56,240 bases of DNA. Source: Candidatus Stoquefichus massiliensis AP9. GTDB lineage: Bacteria; Bacillota_I; Bacilli_A; Erysipelotrichales; Coprobacillaceae. Below the pieces are notes generated by a model. The model saw only the letters and a program-made list of their open reading frames with translations. It searched no databases and had not been told where the DNA came from. Shown here piece after piece: positions 16,892 through 25,325 of this stretch. Position numbers and translations under genes: made by a program. The stretch lies in NCBI RefSeq assembly GCF_000455285.1, contig NZ_HG005290.1, positions 225,814-282,053 on the forward strand. Reading direction: 5' to 3'. The first letter of the stretch is position 1; every line of letters begins with the position of its first letter.

Positions 16892-19624
16892 TTATCCATG
16901 AATTACATCATGACAACGATGACACAATTCCTCTTCCATTTCATCTGCATCAAAATAGTTCCAGCATCTTGGACATTGTACACCATTGAATTTTTCAGCC
17001 TTGATATAAGCTGTATCATATTCTGTTAAACCTTCTTGACTATCTACAAGTCTTACTTTAGCAACAATAAATAATTGTTTTAATTCTTCTGCTAAAGCTG
17101 ACATATCCTGATAACCATCTTTTAGACAAATGGTTAATTTGGCTTCCATGTTTGATTTAATAACTTTTTCATTTCTTAAATCTTCTAATGATTTCATAAC
17201 ATCTTTTCTCAATGTCAAGAAACGATCATAATAAGCTTTCACATCGTCAGCATTTTCGACATCTAATAATTCTGGTTTTTCTTCTAAGAAAATAGATTCT
17301 TGTTTGTTATCATCACAATGGAAATGATCATGTAATTCTTCAGTTGTAAAGACTAATACAGGTGATAATAATTTCATCATTGTTTTTGCATAATGATAAA
17401 GAACAGTTTGAACTTGTCTTCTTCTTAAACTATCAGCTTTTTCAATATAAAGAATATCTTTTGTGAAATCCATATAGAAAGCACTTAAAGTATTAGTAAA
17501 ACAGTTTAAAATCAATTGATTCGCTTCTGCAAAGTCATAACGTTCAAAGGCTTCATGATATCCTTTCATTAAGTTATTTAATTCAACAATCATATATTGA
17601 TCTACACCTTCAAGTTTTGAAGTTTCAATAAGATCATGAGATGTAAAATCAGATAGATTTCCCAACACAAAACGCATTGTATTTCTCATCTTACGGTAAT
17701 TTTCAGCAACTTGTTTCATAATTTCATCAGAGATACGAACATCAGACTGATATGCTACTGATGTTGCCCATAATCTTAAAATATCTGCACCATACTGATT
17801 AACCATTTTAATTGGATCAACAGTATTTCCTAAAGATTTAGACATCTTATTCCCTTTACCATCTAATACAAATCCATGTGATAAAACAGTTTTATAAGGA
17901 GCTTGTCCATGAGCAGCAGTTCCAATAATTAATGAAGAGTTAAACCATCCACGATATTGATCACTACCTTCAAAATATAAATCAACAGGATATGGATATC
18001 CTCTTTCCTTCATACATCCTGTATGAGATGATCCAGAGTCAAACCATACATCCATGATATCTTTTTCTTTTCTAAAGATTCCATTTGGTGAATGTTCATT
18101 TGTGTATCCTTCTGGTAATAAGAATTTTTCATCCTTTTCAAACCAAATATTTGAACCATATTCTCTAAATAGTTTTGAAATATGAGCAAATACGTCTTCT
18201 TCCATAATTGGTGTTCCATCTTCGCAATAAATAATAGGAATTGGTACACCCCAACTTCTTTGTCTAGAAATACACCAGTCTCCACGATCTTTAATCATGT
18301 TATAAATTCTAATGTGTCCCCATTCATTTAACCAATTCACTTTATCAATTTCACTTAATAGTTTCTCTCTGATTTTATCAATTGAACAGAACCATTGATC
18401 AGTTGCTCTAAAGATAATAGGTTTCTTTGTGCGCCAGTCATGAGGATAACTATGTGTAATAAATTCTAATTTCAATAAGACTCCTAATTCATCTAACTTC
18501 ATTGTCACTGTTTTATTAGCATCATCAACATATTGACCAGCTAACCATTCTCCACAGTCTTCCATCATATTTCCATGTTCATCTACATTACAGTAAATAT
18601 CTAAACCATATTTTTGACCTACAATAAAGTCATCCATACCAAATCCAGGAGCAGTATGAACACATCCTGTTCCAGCATCAGCAGTAACATGATCCCCTAA
18701 GATAACTAATGATTCACGATCATATAAAGGATGTTGACATGTAATCATTTCTAATTCTTTACCATTAAATCTTTGTAAGATTTCTTTTTGCTGTAAATCA
18801 AATTTTTCCCATAAAGAATCAATTAACTCTTCAAGAACTAATAGCTTCCCTTTTTCACTTTGGACAAGAGCATAAGTATAATCCGGATTTAAACAGATAG
18901 CTAAGTTAGCAGGAATTGTCCAAGGTGTTGTTGTCCAAATGACAAAACTTGTATCTGTATCTAAAATACCTTTTCCATCTTTAACAGCAAACTTCACAAA
19001 GATTGTTGGACTCTTCACATCATGATATTCAACTTCAGCTTCTGCTAATGCTGATTCACTAGACGGTGACCAATAAACAGGTTTTAATCCTTTATAAATC
19101 AAACCATCCATTGCCATTTTTGCAAACACATCAATTTGATTGGCTTCAAATTCAGGCAATAATGTTAAATATGGATGATCATAATCAGCAAATGTCCCTA
19201 CGCGAATACATTGCTCTTTTTGAATTTCAACTTGTTTTAAAGCATATTCATAACATTTTTTTCTAAATTCAGCAGTACTTAATTCTTTACGGTTAACTCC
19301 TAATTTTTGAATAGCATTCTCAATTGGTAAACCATGAGTATCCCATCCTGGAATATAGGGTGTGTAATAGCCTTCCATATTTTTATAACGACAAATAACA
19401 TCTTTGATGATTTTATTGAGCATATGACCCACATGCATATTGCCATTCGCATATGGAGGCCCATCATGAAAGACAAATTGATCTTTTCCTTTGTTTTGCT
19501 GATATACCTTTTCATACATGTTTGCATCTTGCCAGCGAGCAACATAACTAGGTTCTTTTTTAGGTAAATTACCTCTCATTTCGAATTCTGTTTTTGGCAT
19601 TAATAACGTATCTTTATAATTCAT
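16892..19624 (-). CDS. ileS: Isoleucyl-tRNA synthetase
   Basis: A 910-residue class Ia synthetase that charges tRNA-Ile. It shows PPYANGNMHVGHMLN with HVGH at 64-67 (HIGH motif), the CP1 editing domain with TTTPWTIPANLAI and GTGCVHTAPGFGMDDF, and KMSKS at 593-597. The C-terminal zinc knuckle reads CPRCWNYF...CHRCHDVIH. The length and zinc finger place it in the bacterial (IleS1) type, normally mupirocin-sensitive. AAAGGG precedes the ATG. It is controlled by the T-box leader just upstream and ends at a strong terminator. Confidence 0.98.
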   Translation of the reverse strand: MNYKDTLLMPKTEFEMRGNLPKKEPSYVARWQDANMYEKVYQQNKGKDQFVFHDGPPYANGNMHVGHMLNKIIKDVICRYKNMEGYYTPYIPGWDTHGLPIENAIQKLGVNRKELSTAEFRKKCYEYALKQVEIQKEQCIRVGTFADYDHPYLTLLPEFEANQIDVFAKMAMDGLIYKGLKPVYWSPSSESALAEAEVEYHDVKSPTIFVKFAVKDGKGILDTDTSFVIWTTTPWTIPANLAICLNPDYTYALVQSEKGKLLVLEELIDSLWEKFDLQQKEILQRFNGKELEMITCQHPLYDRESLVILGDHVTADAGTGCVHTAPGFGMDDFIVGQKYGLDIYCNVDEHGNMMEDCGEWLAGQYVDDANKTVTMKLDELGVLLKLEFITHSYPHDWRTKKPIIFRATDQWFCSIDKIREKLLSEIDKVNWLNEWGHIRIYNMIKDRGDWCISRQRSWGVPIPIIYCEDGTPIMEEDVFAHISKLFREYGSNIWFEKDEKFLLPEGYTNEHSPNGIFRKEKDIMDVWFDSGSSHTGCMKERGYPYPVDLYFEGSDQYRGWFNSSLIIGTAAHGQAPYKTVLSHGFVLDGKGNKMSKSLGNTVDPIKMVNQYGADILRLWATSVAYQSDVRISDEIMKQVAENYRKMRNTMRFVLGNLSDFTSHDLIETSKLEGVDQYMIVELNNLMKGYHEAFERYDFAEANQLILNCFTNTLSAFYMDFTKDILYIEKADSLRRRQVQTVLYHYAKTMMKLLSPVLVFTTEELHDHFHCDDNKQESIFLEEKPELLDVENADDVKAYYDRFLTLRKDVMKSLEDLRNEKVIKSNMEAKLTICLKDGYQDMSALAEELKQLFIVAKVRLVDSQEGLTEYDTAYIKAEKFNGVQCPRCWNYFDADEMEEELCHRCHDVIHG

Positions 19625-19645
19625 TCTTATCCCTTTCCTTTCTCA

Positions 19646-19872
19646 ATAAAAAAACGTCCTATTAAAGGACGTGATGACGCGGTACCACCTTTATTCATAT
19701 CTTGCGATATGCACTTCATATCTTAACGCGATCAACGGCCTTCCCTACTCATTTCAGGGTGCTACTCCAGAGTGATTCTATATAAGTTCCCTTGTTTGTT
19801 TTCACCAGCCACAAACTCTCTGAAAGTTATCCTTATATACTGTCTCTATCATCGTATTTATTTTCTTGTTCT
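19646..19872 (-). promoter_or_regulatory. T-box leader of ileS, isoleucine specifier
   Basis: On the minus strand the T-box core AAGGTGGTACCGCG (rc of 19679-19692) is followed by the terminator stem ACGTCCT/AGGACGT (19654-19672) and a U run. Upstream is the stem I region: AGAGAG, the GGCTGGTGAAAAC apical part, and GAATCACTCTGG with the specifier AUC (rc of 19774-19776), an Ile codon. Uncharged tRNA-Ile would pair with the T-box and specifier, form the antiterminator and allow ileS transcription. Stem I overlaps the last codons of the divIVA-like gene. Confidence 0.94.
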
Positions 19873-20285
19873 TCTCTTATTAAACTAAAAATTTCAGATT
19901 TGTCAATAGTTTCTATCATATCTTCACTCATTTTTACTACATTTGCTCTAAAATCAATAGCTTCTTGCTTAAATACATCCATATCTTTAGATAAACCTCG
20001 AACATACTCCATTGATTCTTTAAGAATCATATTTGCATTCTTTTTTGCTTTTTCAATCAGTTCACTAGCCTCTTTAAGTGCTAATCTAGCAATTTCTTCA
20101 TTTGTTTTTTCATGTACTGTCACTTGTTTCGTCAGTAGGGTGTTTTGTTCTTTAAGCATTTCTATTTCATCTTCTAATGAAAGTATTGTATCCTTTTGTT
20201 GCTGTATAAGTTCTTTTAATTCATTAATGCGATCATTAACTTCAAGAATATTATACCCTCGAAATTGCTTATCAAAATCTTCCAC
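19833..20285 (-). CDS. divIVA: DivIVA-family cell-division/polarity protein
   Basis: A 150-residue coiled-coil protein. The N-terminus, EDFDKQFRGYNILEVNDRINEL, matches the DivIVA lipid-binding domain (FxxxxRGYxxxEVNxxI). Two long coiled coils follow (about 20-60 and 70-135). DivIVA homologues bind curved membrane at septa and poles. The start is a GTG; I prefer the one at 20285 because GAGG is eight bases upstream, whereas the GTG at 20294 overlaps it. It is in the conserved position between ylmH and ileS. A promoter for ileS lies inside its 3' end. Confidence 0.87.
   Translation of the reverse strand: MEDFDKQFRGYNILEVNDRINELKELIQQQKDTILSLEDEIEMLKEQNTLLTKQVTVHEKTNEEIARLALKEASELIEKAKKNANMILKESMEYVRGLSKDMDVFKQEAIDFRANVVKMSEDMIETIDKSEIFSLIREEQENKYDDRDSI
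19879..19906 (-). promoter_or_regulatory. Predicted ileS T-box promoter inside divIVA
   Basis: Consensus -35 TTGACA (rc of 19901-19906), 16-base spacer, -10 TTTAAT (rc of 19879-19884, five of six). The predicted start near 19872 lies about 40 bases upstream of the divIVA stop and just before stem I of the T-box. Confidence 0.65.
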
Positions 20286-20295
20286 AGTTTCCACC

Positions 20296-21048
20296 TCACT
20301 TATAAAAATATCCAGTCACAACAATATTCCCTTGTCTTGTTTGTCGATTTTCATCAACAATCTTTACTCTTCCATGTCGTTTGAAGGATATCATATCATT
20401 ATTATGACACAAAAAACTGACTTCTTCAACATCTTTATGATTGACTTTGACATTTCCTGCACGAATAGCCTCACTAGCTTTTTGTCGAGATACATTGAAT
20501 AATGCTGAAACAACTTTGTCTAAGCGTAAACTTGATAAAATCAATGATTTTGAAATATATTGATGTTGAATCTCAATACTTTTTGTCGTTTCACTCAAAT
20601 GAATCTTTGATCTTTTGATTTGATGAAACTGTTCTTTAATAAATGGATAAGTTTGTGTTGTACATGAAAAATACAAATGAGAAGAATCGTCATATATATC
20701 ACCTATACACTCTCTCTTTATCCCTAAATTCATAAGTGCACCTAAAACATCTTTATGTAGAAGTTTACCAAACTGCTGATTATATTTAATCTCAACAACA
20801 ATAATCTGAAAATCATCATTGACAATATCATAAAAATCCGGACATATAATCATTCTTTGATTTTCCGCATTTATAAAACCTCCAAATGAATGAATATCAA
20901 GTTCATGTCCAATAACCTGTTTAACAATATCCTGTTCGTGGGGATTAAAAAAAGGAGTTAAAATCATTCTTTGATGATTCTGGGCTTGAAATTTATAATC
21001 TAAAATCTTTTTAACAAAGATTTCATCGCCTTTATAATGTTCTAACAT
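20296..21048 (-). CDS. ylmH: YlmH, S4-domain RNA-binding protein
   Basis: A 250-residue protein with the YlmH layout: an N-terminal alpha/beta domain (RMILTPFFNPHEQDIV, the FGGFINAENQRMIICPD stretch) and a C-terminal S4 RNA-binding domain from about residue 170 (LRLDKVVSALFNVSRQKASEAIRAG, NVKVNHKDVE). YlmH binds stalled 50S-peptidyl-tRNA complexes in ribosome rescue, and deletion affects division in some streptococci. The ATG at 21048 has only a weak ribosome site and follows the sepF terminator hairpin directly. The stop precedes the divIVA start by ten bases. Confidence 0.9.
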   Translation of the reverse strand: MLEHYKGDEIFVKKILDYKFQAQNHQRMILTPFFNPHEQDIVKQVIGHELDIHSFGGFINAENQRMIICPDFYDIVNDDFQIIVVEIKYNQQFGKLLHKDVLGALMNLGIKRECIGDIYDDSSHLYFSCTTQTYPFIKEQFHQIKRSKIHLSETTKSIEIQHQYISKSLILSSLRLDKVVSALFNVSRQKASEAIRAGNVKVNHKDVEEVSFLCHNNDMISFKRHGRVKIVDENRQTRQGNIVVTGYFYK

Positions 21049-21051
21049 AAT

Positions 21052-21083
21052 CAAAAAGAAAGTATTAGCATTAGCTAATACTC
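21052..21083 (-). terminator. Terminator/attenuator after sepF
   Basis: GTATTAGC-TAAT-GCTAATAC followed by TTTCTTTTT on the minus strand, ending four bases before the ylmH start. It may reduce read-through into ylmH-divIVA. Confidence 0.75.
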
Positions 21084-21086
21084 ATA

Positions 21087-21530
21087 TTATTCCTGTTCTT
21101 CAGTTGGATCCATTGTAATATTTCCAGTAACACCAATATTTTTAGGTGTACATAAGAAAATCTTTGGTCCAATCTGTTGAATATCTCCTTCAATTGCAAA
21201 GATGACCCCACTTAAGAAATCAATCACACGTTTAGATTGTTCTTTTTGTAAACGATGTAAATTCACAACAGCTGCTCTTTTTTGTTTTAAATAAATAGCT
21301 ATCTCTTGTGTTTCGCTATATGCTCTAGGTTCAAATAATACCAAATGACTATCTTTATTTGCACTAAGAGCTTTTACTGCATCACTTGTCTTTGTTGATT
21401 TTGCCTTTTCAAACATACTTGTTGATTTCACAGGCTCTTCTTCAGCATCTATTTCTACATCTTCATAAACGTCATCATCGTCATCTTCTTCTTCAAAAAA
21501 CCACTTTTTTACTTTTTGTCCATATCCCAT
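21087..21530 (-). CDS. sepF: Cell-division protein SepF
   Basis: A 147-residue SepF. The N-terminal amphipathic helix MGYGQKVKKWFFEEED is followed by an acidic linker, and from about residue 58 by the SepF core: HLVLFEPRAYSETQEIAIYLKQ, AAVVNLHRLQKEQSKRVIDFLSG and IGPKIFLCTPKNI. SepF polymerises into arcs on the membrane, binds the FtsZ C-terminus and anchors the Z-ring. AAGGAGG precedes the ATG, and an extended -10 (TGGTATAAT, hexamer at 21560-21565) drives it. It sits in the expected position upstream of ylmH and divIVA. Confidence 0.95.
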   Translation of the reverse strand: MGYGQKVKKWFFEEEDDDDDVYEDVEIDAEEEPVKSTSMFEKAKSTKTSDAVKALSANKDSHLVLFEPRAYSETQEIAIYLKQKRAAVVNLHRLQKEQSKRVIDFLSGVIFAIEGDIQQIGPKIFLCTPKNIGVTGNITMDPTEEQE

Positions 21531-21559
21531 GAGGCAACCTCCTTATATTTCCTTTTCTT

Positions 21560-21565
21560 ATTATA
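21560..21565 (-). promoter_or_regulatory. Extended -10 of sepF
   Basis: TGGTATAAT on the minus strand with the hexamer at 21560-21565; only a T-rich tract lies at -35. Confidence 0.65.
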
Positions 21566-21613
21566 CCATAACATCTTTATGAAAAAAAGAGAAAATTATC
21601 TTCATTATAAACA

Positions 21614-22540
21614 TTAAATATTATTTTCTAAATCATCTAAAATATTATTAATCCTATTTAATTTTGTTTGATACAAATCAATATCACATTTCTTGCAAAT
21701 ATCCACTATAGCAGAATATATTATTGGGTTCCCAATAAATAAGGCATCTGGTCTTCCATGAACTTCAATATATTCACATAAAAATCGAATACAGTGGTGA
21801 GTTTCATCTTCTTTTGGTTTTAATAAATTCATTGCCAATAGTGTTTGTGATTGTAAATCCATAACAATAAACACCAACGGATTCATCGGTCTAGAATAAT
21901 CTTAATCATACAGTCCATTAGAGAGATAAGTCAAATCAACGATGAGCTATTTTGTGTTTATGACTGTTTTATAAGTGTTTGAAGATATTACTGATTCACG
22001 AATTCTACTGGTATCATTTCGAATACACGCCTCATAAATCATTTCTTCTTTATCATAATCAACATCTATATTATGTTGACAATAGTTTTGCATAATATCT
22101 ATCAGTCTTTCTACGGCTTTAATAAAAACATTCAGTTCATCGTTGTTGATATGATATGGATAAAATTTTTTCTTAAAAGACACAAAATATGATCACTTTC
22201 CCCTACCTCTATATTTTAATCCTAATTCTTTGATTATCTGTTTTTGTTGGAATGGAACTTCATCCCTATCACCCATAGAGAGTGTCAAACAATTTTGATC
22301 GTACATCATATATTGCCTCACTGCCATATCATCATCTTCTTTTGCAATACTACATAAAATCGCATGTTCTTCATGGTCTTGATAGATTGATAATCCTACA
22401 CAATTACCAAGTTTCCCATGACTGAATAATAGTATATTTCTTCACAAGAAAATTCAACAGCAATATAATCCACTCTATGATTATCATTGATTCCATTCAT
22501 TTATTAAATTATATAGCTTTAACCATTTGTTGTTTTCCAT
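21614..22540 (-). pseudogene. Broken DUF7309/DUF6930-type protein gene
   Basis: From the ATG at 22540 (GGGAGAAG upstream) a single protein can be followed across frames: NNKWLKLYNLINE, then a frameshift near 22490-22510 to RVDYIAVEF...YYYSVMGNL. A second frameshift near 22408-22414 leads to GNCVGLSIYQDHEEHA...KELGLKYRGRGK. In-frame TGA (22193-22195) stands where the family has Trp, before SYFVSFKKKFYPY. In-frame TAG (21947-21949) and TAA (21902-21904) flank LIVDLTYLSNGLYD. The last piece runs to 21614. The motifs SVMGNLG, GLKYRGRG-W-YF and VDLTYL fit my recollection of DUF7309/DUF6930 proteins. It occupies the interval where Bacillus has ylmD-ylmE. Confidence 0.75.
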
Positions 22541-22665
22541 ATTCTTCTCCCTATAATTATTTTATCTAATCATCTTACTATGTATTATCTCTCATTCTCA
22601 AAGAAAAAAATTTTATAATATGATGATTTCCAATGAAATAAAATAGAAGATTTTATGATATAGAA

Positions 22666-22684
22666 AAAAGAGGAATTTCTCCTC
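22666..22684 (-). terminator. Terminator of ylmC
   Basis: GAGGA-GAAAT-TCCTC followed by TTTTTTC on the minus strand; it overlaps the ylmC stop codon. Confidence 0.7.
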
Positions 22685-22928
22685 ATTGTTCACAATCAAC
22701 ATTGACTAAAATAACATCCTCTCCTATTGTTAAAATATTTTCTATTGGAATAATGAATGCTGGAGGTCCCTTAATAACACAAATCAATTTAAATGCTGAA
22801 AATCTTTCAACAATTAAAGCTTGAATTGTTCGACAATATGGATCTATTTCCACATCTACAACATATCCAATCTTTGTTCCAGTAGCCGCATTCACGACAT
22901 CTTTACTTTGTAAAGTTACAAAACGCAT
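22683..22928 (-). CDS. ylmC: YlmC/YmxH-family PRC-barrel protein
   Basis: An 81-residue PRC-barrel protein. It starts MRFVTLQSKDVVNAATGTKIGYVVDVEID and has IIPIENILTIGEDVILV near the end, typical of the YlmC/YmxH sporulation-associated family. The molecular role is unknown; in Bacillus it follows sigG in the same cluster, exactly as here. GGTGAT precedes the ATG, and it begins 27 bases after the sigG stop. Confidence 0.9.
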   Translation of the reverse strand: MRFVTLQSKDVVNAATGTKIGYVVDVEIDPYCRTIQALIVERFSAFKLICVIKGPPAFIIPIENILTIGEDVILVNVDCEQ

Positions 22929-22955
22929 AATATCACCAATTCATTATATGCATTT

Positions 22956-23735
22956 TTAACTCATATATTTCTTTAATTGTGATAATGCTTGTTTCTCTAT
23001 TCTGGAAACCTGTGCCTGTGAAATAAAAAGTTCTTTTGCAATTTCACTTTGCGTATGTCCTTTAAAATATCTTTCTTGTATAATTTGTAATTCTTTATCA
23101 TCTAAATAATTCATTGCTTCATATAAATCGATATTGTTTTGCATGTTTTCCATCTGATTTTTTCGATCAGGTATTTGACTTTCTAAATCAATTGGACCAT
23201 TCCCATCATTTTGGACTTCCTGTGATAATGAAGTCACGCCATTTGTTGACGATAACGCTTCAACTAACTGATATTCATCAACATTTAATATTTTTGAGAG
23301 TTCAGCCATTGTTGCTTCCCGATTGTGTTTTTTAGTATATTCTTCATTTGCCAGCAATGCTTTATATGCTAAATCACGCATTGAACGTGGTATTCTCATT
23401 GGTGAATTATCTCGAATATAACGTTTGATTTCTCCTAGAATAAGTGGAACTGCATAGGTTGAAAATCTAACATCTAAAGAGGTATCAAAGTTATCTATTG
23501 CTTTGATCAAGCCAATAACACCAACTTGGAATAAATCATCTAAATTAGAGACTCTTTGATGATATTTTTGAACCAATGAGAGAACAAGTTTTAAATTAGA
23601 TAAAACCAGTTTTTCCTTGATGTTTTCATCTTTTGTTTGATGATATTGATCTAACATTTGCATCATCTGCTGATGCGATAGTTTATCATATTCTTGATTA
23701 AGTAAACCATTCATTTCAACTTTGTACTTTGACAT
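22956..23735 (-). CDS. sigG: Sporulation sigma factor SigG
   Basis: A 259-residue sigma-70 factor of the forespore late class. The N-terminal MSKYKVEMNGL matches the SigG-specific start (K-V-E-h-x-G-h). Region 2 is visible as LVLSLVQKYHQRVSNLDDLFQVGVIGLIKAI and DVRFSTYAVPLILGEIKRYIRD. Region 3 includes RIPRSMRDLAYKA and region 4 HTQSEIAKELFISQAQVSRIEKQAL. SigG drives late forespore genes after engulfment. It follows sigE with a 43-base gap holding a short inverted repeat next to the GAAGGAG ribosome site. Confidence 0.95.
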   Translation of the reverse strand: MSKYKVEMNGLLNQEYDKLSHQQMMQMLDQYHQTKDENIKEKLVLSNLKLVLSLVQKYHQRVSNLDDLFQVGVIGLIKAIDNFDTSLDVRFSTYAVPLILGEIKRYIRDNSPMRIPRSMRDLAYKALLANEEYTKKHNREATMAELSKILNVDEYQLVEALSSTNGVTSLSQEVQNDGNGPIDLESQIPDRKNQMENMQNNIDLYEAMNYLDDKELQIIQERYFKGHTQSEIAKELFISQAQVSRIEKQALSQLKKYMS

Positions 23736-23748
23736 AGTTTCGACTCCT

Positions 23749-23776
23749 TCAAATAAAGTCTCACCATTTTATTTGA
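23749..23776 (-). other. Inverted repeat in the sigE-sigG gap
   Basis: TCAAATAAA (minus strand, rc of 23768-23776) and TTTATTTGA (rc of 23749-23757) flank a ten-base loop. The right arm ends two bases before the sigG ribosome site GAAGGAG, and no U-run follows. A hairpin here could tune sigG translation or be a weak terminator of the sigE message. Confidence 0.45.
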
Positions 23777-23778
23777 CA

Positions 23779-24471
23779 TTATTCATCATCATTCAATTTA
23801 TTCCTTAACTTTTTTATAATCTTTTTTTCTAATCTAGAAATATAAGATTGTGAAATACCTAAAATTTCTGCCACATCCTTTTGGGTAAGTTCTTCATGCC
23901 CAATAAGACCATAACGCATCATTAAAATTTCTTGTTCTCGTTCATTTAAATGGTGTAATGCTCGATAGAATTTTTCTTTTTGATCATTAAGTTCAATTTC
24001 ATCTTGCACAATATCTTTATCCGTTCCAATAATATCAGATAAAAGCAATTCATTTCCATCATAATCAACATTTAAAGGTTCATCCAAAGAAATTTCCTGA
24101 CGTAATTTATTGTTTTTTCTCAAAAACATTAAGATTTCATTTTCAATACAACGTGAAGCATAAGTTGCTAATTTTATATTTTTATCCATATTAAAAGTAT
24201 TCACTGCTTTCACCAACCCTATTGTTCCAATACTAATAAGATCTTCAATGTTTCCATTCTGTACAGAATCATACTTTTTTGCAACATATACAACCAATCT
24301 TAAATTATGTTCAATTAACAAATCTCTTGCCTGTTCATCGCCATTTTGTAATTGAATCAATGCTGCCTCTTCTTCTTTACCTTTCAAAGGTGCCTTAAGA
24401 ACATCATGTCTCCCAATATAAAAAAGAACCTTCTTTTTAAAAAATATTGCTTTTAACTTTTGTAAAATCAT
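23779..24471 (-). CDS. sigE: Sporulation sigma factor SigE (pro-sigma-E)
   Basis: A 230-residue sigma factor of the early mother-cell class. The N-terminal pro-region [20 protein letters not shown] is hydrophobic and basic, as expected for the segment removed by SpoIIGA. Region 2 reads [31 protein letters not shown] and region 4 [24 protein letters not shown]. The ATG at 24471 is preferred over an upstream one because AGGAGG is six bases away and it forms an ATGA overlap with the spoIIGA stop, indicating translational coupling. Confidence 0.96.
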   Translation of the reverse strand: MILQKLKAIFFKKKVLFYIGRHDVLKAPLKGKEEEAALIQLQNGDEQARDLLIEHNLRLVVYVAKKYDSVQNGNIEDLISIGTIGLVKAVNTFNMDKNIKLATYASRCIENEILMFLRKNNKLRQEISLDEPLNVDYDGNELLLSDIIGTDKDIVQDEIELNDQKEKFYRALHHLNEREQEILMMRYGLIGHEELTQKDVAEILGISQSYISRLEKKIIKKLRNKLNDDE

Positions 24472-25190
24472 AATAAGCCTCCTAATAACTGAGAATTTAA
24501 AATACAATCATATGCACTAGATGACATGACTCCTACGTAAACATGATGTAATGTCTGATGATTTACTTCAATATCATCCATCATTATAATATCAATTGAT
24601 TCTTTTTGATTCGCAGTCTCTATATCAATACTATCTATTTTTTCATAATTTTCTAATAAAGTCCTTCTAATAAAAATAACTGGATATCCTTTATAAAACA
24701 CCTTATTCCCATTATCTACAAACCCTAGACAAGTCTTATCTAAAAATCTTACATCTACATACTCGTCATTATGAATACGCTGTTGACAAAATGAAATATA
24801 AAAATAAAAAATGAAAATAACAAGCATTGAGATAATCATCAAAGATATAAAATGGACTCCTTCAACCAATAGAATACCTTGAAAAATAACCGAAGAAGGT
24901 AAAACCCATTCCATAAAAGATATTAAAGAAATATAAATAAATAGATAAAGCGGATAATAGATATACGTTAATCGTTTAAAATAAAAAAGAGTCAGCAATA
25001 AGTCATATAACAAGAGGAACCCATCAAAGAAATCTACAAAGAGAAAAATGACAGATATGTTATAGGTAAGCACATATTTAAATAATTCTCTTTTTGTCAT
25101 TTGTAGATTCAATAAAAAACATAATAACTCAAACGATAATAAAATTATTAATGTGTTGACGATATACGTAACCTCTAAATAGACCTCCAT
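24468..25190 (-). CDS. spoIIGA: Sigma-E processing peptidase SpoIIGA
   Basis: A 240-residue membrane aspartyl protease. Five hydrophobic helices fill about residues 5-133, followed by a cytoplasmic domain with the aspartyl-protease motif VDNGN (Asp159; usually DTGN) and a C-terminal ending GGLL. Members dimerise, respond to SpoIIR from the forespore and cleave pro-sigma-E. The sequence is shorter than the Bacillus protein (about 309). Context, with sigE overlapping by four bases and sigG next, makes the identification secure. A Spo0A-type promoter precedes it. Confidence 0.92.
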   Translation of the reverse strand: MEVYLEVTYIVNTLIILLSFELLCFLLNLQMTKRELFKYVLTYNISVIFLFVDFFDGFLLLYDLLLTLFYFKRLTYIYYPLYLFIYISLISFMEWVLPSSVIFQGILLVEGVHFISLMIISMLVIFIFYFYISFCQQRIHNDEYVDVRFLDKTCLGFVDNGNKVFYKGYPVIFIRRTLLENYEKIDSIDIETANQKESIDIIMMDDIEVNHQTLHHVYVGVMSSSAYDCILNSQLLGGLL

Positions 25191-25207
25191 GATTTCACCC
25201 CTCTTCC

Positions 25208-25255
25208 ATTATAGAAAATAGCTCATGAAAATTATGTCAAAGAAAAGATGACAAA
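25208..25255 (-). promoter_or_regulatory. Spo0A-type promoter of the spoIIG operon
   Basis: Consensus -35 TTGACA (rc of 25235-25240) and -10 TATAAT (rc of 25208-25213) are 21 bases apart, too long for unaided SigA. The Bacillus spoIIG promoter has the same feature (22 bases) and is activated by Spo0A~P. A 0A-box-like TGTCAAA (25235-25241) overlaps the -35, and TTTGTCATC (rc of 25247-25255) lies next to it. Confidence 0.7.
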
Positions 25256-25284
25256 CATATAAATCTTATTTTATGAAAAACAAC

Positions 25285-25317
25285 AAAAATAAAAACAGAT
25301 GATATAAACCATCTGTT
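25285..25317 (-). terminator. Terminator of the HhH-protein operon
   Basis: AACAGATG/CATCTGTT stem with an eight-base loop followed by TTTATTTTTG on the minus strand. Confidence 0.8.
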
Positions 25318-25325
25318 AAATCATT

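Noticed and set aside
19792-20502. Long plus-strand open frame of 236 codons antisense to divIVA and ylmH
   Set aside because: Low-complexity Ser/Ile/Phe-rich product, no ribosome site, and both minus-strand genes have clear family motifs; a shadow of AT-rich coding DNA.
21947-22183. Separate 78-codon gene starting with GTG
   Set aside because: It is the middle segment of the pseudogene, in frame with the parts on either side of a TGA and a TAG; no ribosome site of its own.
21614-22540. Stop-codon recoding (selenocysteine or pyrrolysine) in the broken gene
   Set aside because: All three stop codons occur and two frameshifts are needed as well; decay is the simpler reading.
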